Below, one piece after another: positions 24,101-27,100 of a stretch of DNA of 64,000 nt (positions are counted from its first letter, which is position 1; the number at the start of each line of letters is the position of its first letter). The position numbers and the translations under genes were made by a program. Where the stretch lies: NCBI GenBank assembly GCA_905221605.1, contig CAJNDS010002068.1, positions 1,082,751-1,146,750 of the forward strand. The letters run 5' to 3'. The stretch is from Symbiodinium natans (taxonomy: Eukaryota; Sar; Dinophyceae; Suessiales; Symbiodiniaceae). The notes under the pieces are model-generated. The model saw only the letters and a program-made list of their open reading frames with translations. It was not told the origin of the DNA and searched no databases.

Positions 24101-27100
24101 TTTAGGGTTTAGGGTTTGGGGTTTGGGGTTTGGGGTTTAGGGTTCCGGATTATGACAAGTTTTGTCAGAGGCAATATTCATTCTGCTCCACAGGTCGGAT
24201 GCCTGGGACAGGCCAGACATCATGGACTGCGTAGATGGCCGAGCTGATGTCACGGAAGACGTCTGGAATAAGACAACCCCAATAATTCGTCTTCCCATGA
24301 GGGTGCTTATCAGTCGACTGTGTTTTTTCAATCATGGTTTGATGCTGTATTGCTTTTCTGTTCGGGTGTAGGGTTCAGGGTTCAGGTTTCCGGGTTCAGG
24401 GTTTAGGGTGTAGGCTTTAGGGTTCAGGTTTTAGGGTTTAGGGCTTAGGGTTTTGGGATTCTTCGGTCAAGTTGTGTGGTCACCCACCACCCCAAACCCT
24501 AAACCCTAAAACCCTAAAACCCTACCCTTAAACCCTAAACCGCCCCACCCCCCCTCCCTCCTCTCTCCCAAGAAGATCCCCGTAACCTAAGGCCACTAAG
24601 GGTCCCTAAACCCTAAACCCTAAACCCTAAACCCTAAACCCTAAACCCTAAACCCCAGTGGTCCATGCATGTCCTTCTGTTAGTCATAGGACCCCTTCTC
24701 AACCCCCTTTAAACAAGTGCACGCCTCTCATCCCTTGGAACCCTTAAAGGTCAGTTAAACCATCAACCCTAAAACCCGAAACCCCGAAACCCGCCTAACC
24801 CCTCTACCCCTAAACCCTACACCCCTAAACCGCAACCCCTTAACCCTCAAGCCTTAAACCCTAGACCCTAAACCCCTAATCCCCTAAACTTCTAAACCTT
24901 AAACCCTTATCCCTAAACCCCTAAAACCCTAAACCCCTAAAAACCCTAAACCCCTTAACCCTCAACCCCTAAACCCCCACAAGCGGAGATCCTCGCAGGG
25001 CCAGATCACGAAGGTCGGCAGCCATCCGGACAATCAGATCGCCCCCTTGGCACGCGAAAGGGGGTTTAGGGGGTCTGGGGGCTTCGGGGTTCAGGGGTTG
25101 GGGTTTCGGGTTCGGTTTGGGGTTTGGGGGTTTAGGGGTTTAGGGGTTTAGGGGGTTAAGGGTTTAGGGGTTTAGGGTTTATGTAGGGGTTAAGGGTTTA
25201 GGGGACGGAAGGTGCAGAAGGATTCTCCCCCCCCCAACCTACTTAGCATGCACTGTCACTTTACACTTTTCGGGCTATTGGTTTTGATAGGAGCAGCAGG
25301 ACGGAAGAGACAGCTGAAAGGTACCCCCAAGAAGCACCCAAAAGCAGCATACCCTTGACAACAACTTTCCCTGAGCCATAAGAACCACAATCACATCGGA
25401 CAACATTCCCCGAAACCCCGAAACCTACACCCCATACTCCCCCAAAAACCCTACACCCTGAAACCCTGAACCCTAAACCCTAAACCCTAAACCCTAAACC
25501 CTAAACCCTAAACCCTAAACCCTAAACCCTAAACCCTAAACCCTAAACCCTAAACCCTAAAGCCCTCAAAAAGTTGGAAGCCAAGACTCCCCCAGGTTAT
25601 CCAGGGCCTCGGGATCTCCAACTTCATCTGCCAGTTTGAGAACAACAACCAGCGGCAGGCTCCGGGGGTTTAGGGGATTAGGGGTTTAGTGGTTTAGGGT
25701 ATAGGGGTTCAGGTAGGTACTCGTAAATAACAAGTTTCGGTGTTTTCGTGGTGGTGTGGGGGTCTTTGTGTTTTCATACCCTAAACTGTGCACCCTGAAG
25801 CACAGATCCTAAACAGGGAGCATGTGTAAGTCTCGAGTTTTCTAGCCCCATCATTTAGGCGGCGCTACGTCAGATGTTCAAGGGGTCGAATAGCTCAGAG
25901 AACTGCATATCTAGCTCAAGGCACACACACACACACCCTCAGCGCTAAACTTCCCGAAGATGCTTGGCATGAGTCAGTTCATATTATTCCGCAGTTAGGC
26001 CTCTTCATGATCTACAATATATTGGTTTAAGAACCCCCCCCCTCCCCCCGAAAAAAAGACGATTACCTTATAAGGGTAATCGAGGGATTGCTGTCTTGTT
26101 TTGGGGTGTTCTTAAAGCAAGTATCGTAGCAACTCCTCCCACGACGCCAGCATCCCCAGATCCTGGATCCGAAGCCCTAAACCCTAAACCCTAAACCCTA
26201 AACCCTAAACCCTAAACCCTAAACCCTAAACCCCAAACAAGGATCCTCAACCGTGCATCAGGTGATCATTTCCCTTCCGTCGGAGCAGGTTTCCAGCCGG
26301 GCGAGGGCAACCGGTCTGCAGATACAGGGTTTAGGGTTTAGAGTTTAGGGTTTAGTGTTTAGGGTTTAGGGTTTAGGGACTAGGGTTTGGGGACTAGGGT
26401 TTACGATATGAGGGGTACTTTTTGGGGTCTTTTAGTGTAAGGGGATCCTACTATTTGTCGGTCTATGATAGGGGTCCCTTATTATGGTAAACCCCCACAT
26501 GGGATGCCCCCCCTTGAGGGGGGGTTTAGGGCATAGAGGGCCTTATATAGCCTTAACACCAAAACCTTCAAACTCACCCGCCAAACCCTATAAGCATTAG
26601 GATTTGCAAGGTCCCGGCCCCCCCCCCCCCCCCCCCCCCAGTGCTACTAGCACCCGGGGCTTGCGACGTTGGCATGTAGTGATCCAAGGGTGGTTCTATG
26701 GTCCCATTTAGGCGCTCCATACTACTTGAAGGTTCATGGTACTTACTACCCAATTACAACTGTACTTACAACCCTACTTATAATTGGGGATAACCCCTAG
26801 AAGGCCCTTTAGGGGTATTATAAGTAGGGTTATAAGTACAGTTATAAGTGGTTAGTAAGTACCATGAACCTTCAAGTAAGGGACCGTGTAACTACCCCAA
26901 GATGTGAAGGTCTTTTGGAGAATCGACCTACTCGTGGGTTTAGGGGTTTAGGGGTTTAGGGTTTTAGGGGTTTAGGGGTTTGGGGGTTTAGGGGTTTAGG
27001 GGTTTAGGGGTTTAGGGGTTTAGGGGTTTAGGGGGCTAGGGGTTTAGGGGTTTAGGGGTTTAGGGGTTTGGGGTTTGGGCTTTTGTCGTTTACCGGCCGA

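Larger units (their letters stand above)
23213..24988. other. Intron between kinesin exons 23195 and 24989
   Basis: TTTAGGG-type units at 23419-23545, CCCTAAA at 23936-24004, a unique island 24140-24360 whose + frame (DAWDRPDIMDCVDG) follows a CTCCACAG acceptor but is not needed by phase, and a segment (24459-24608) duplicated at 27518-27680. Many degenerate CCCCTAAA units reach the exon at 24989. Confidence 0.5.
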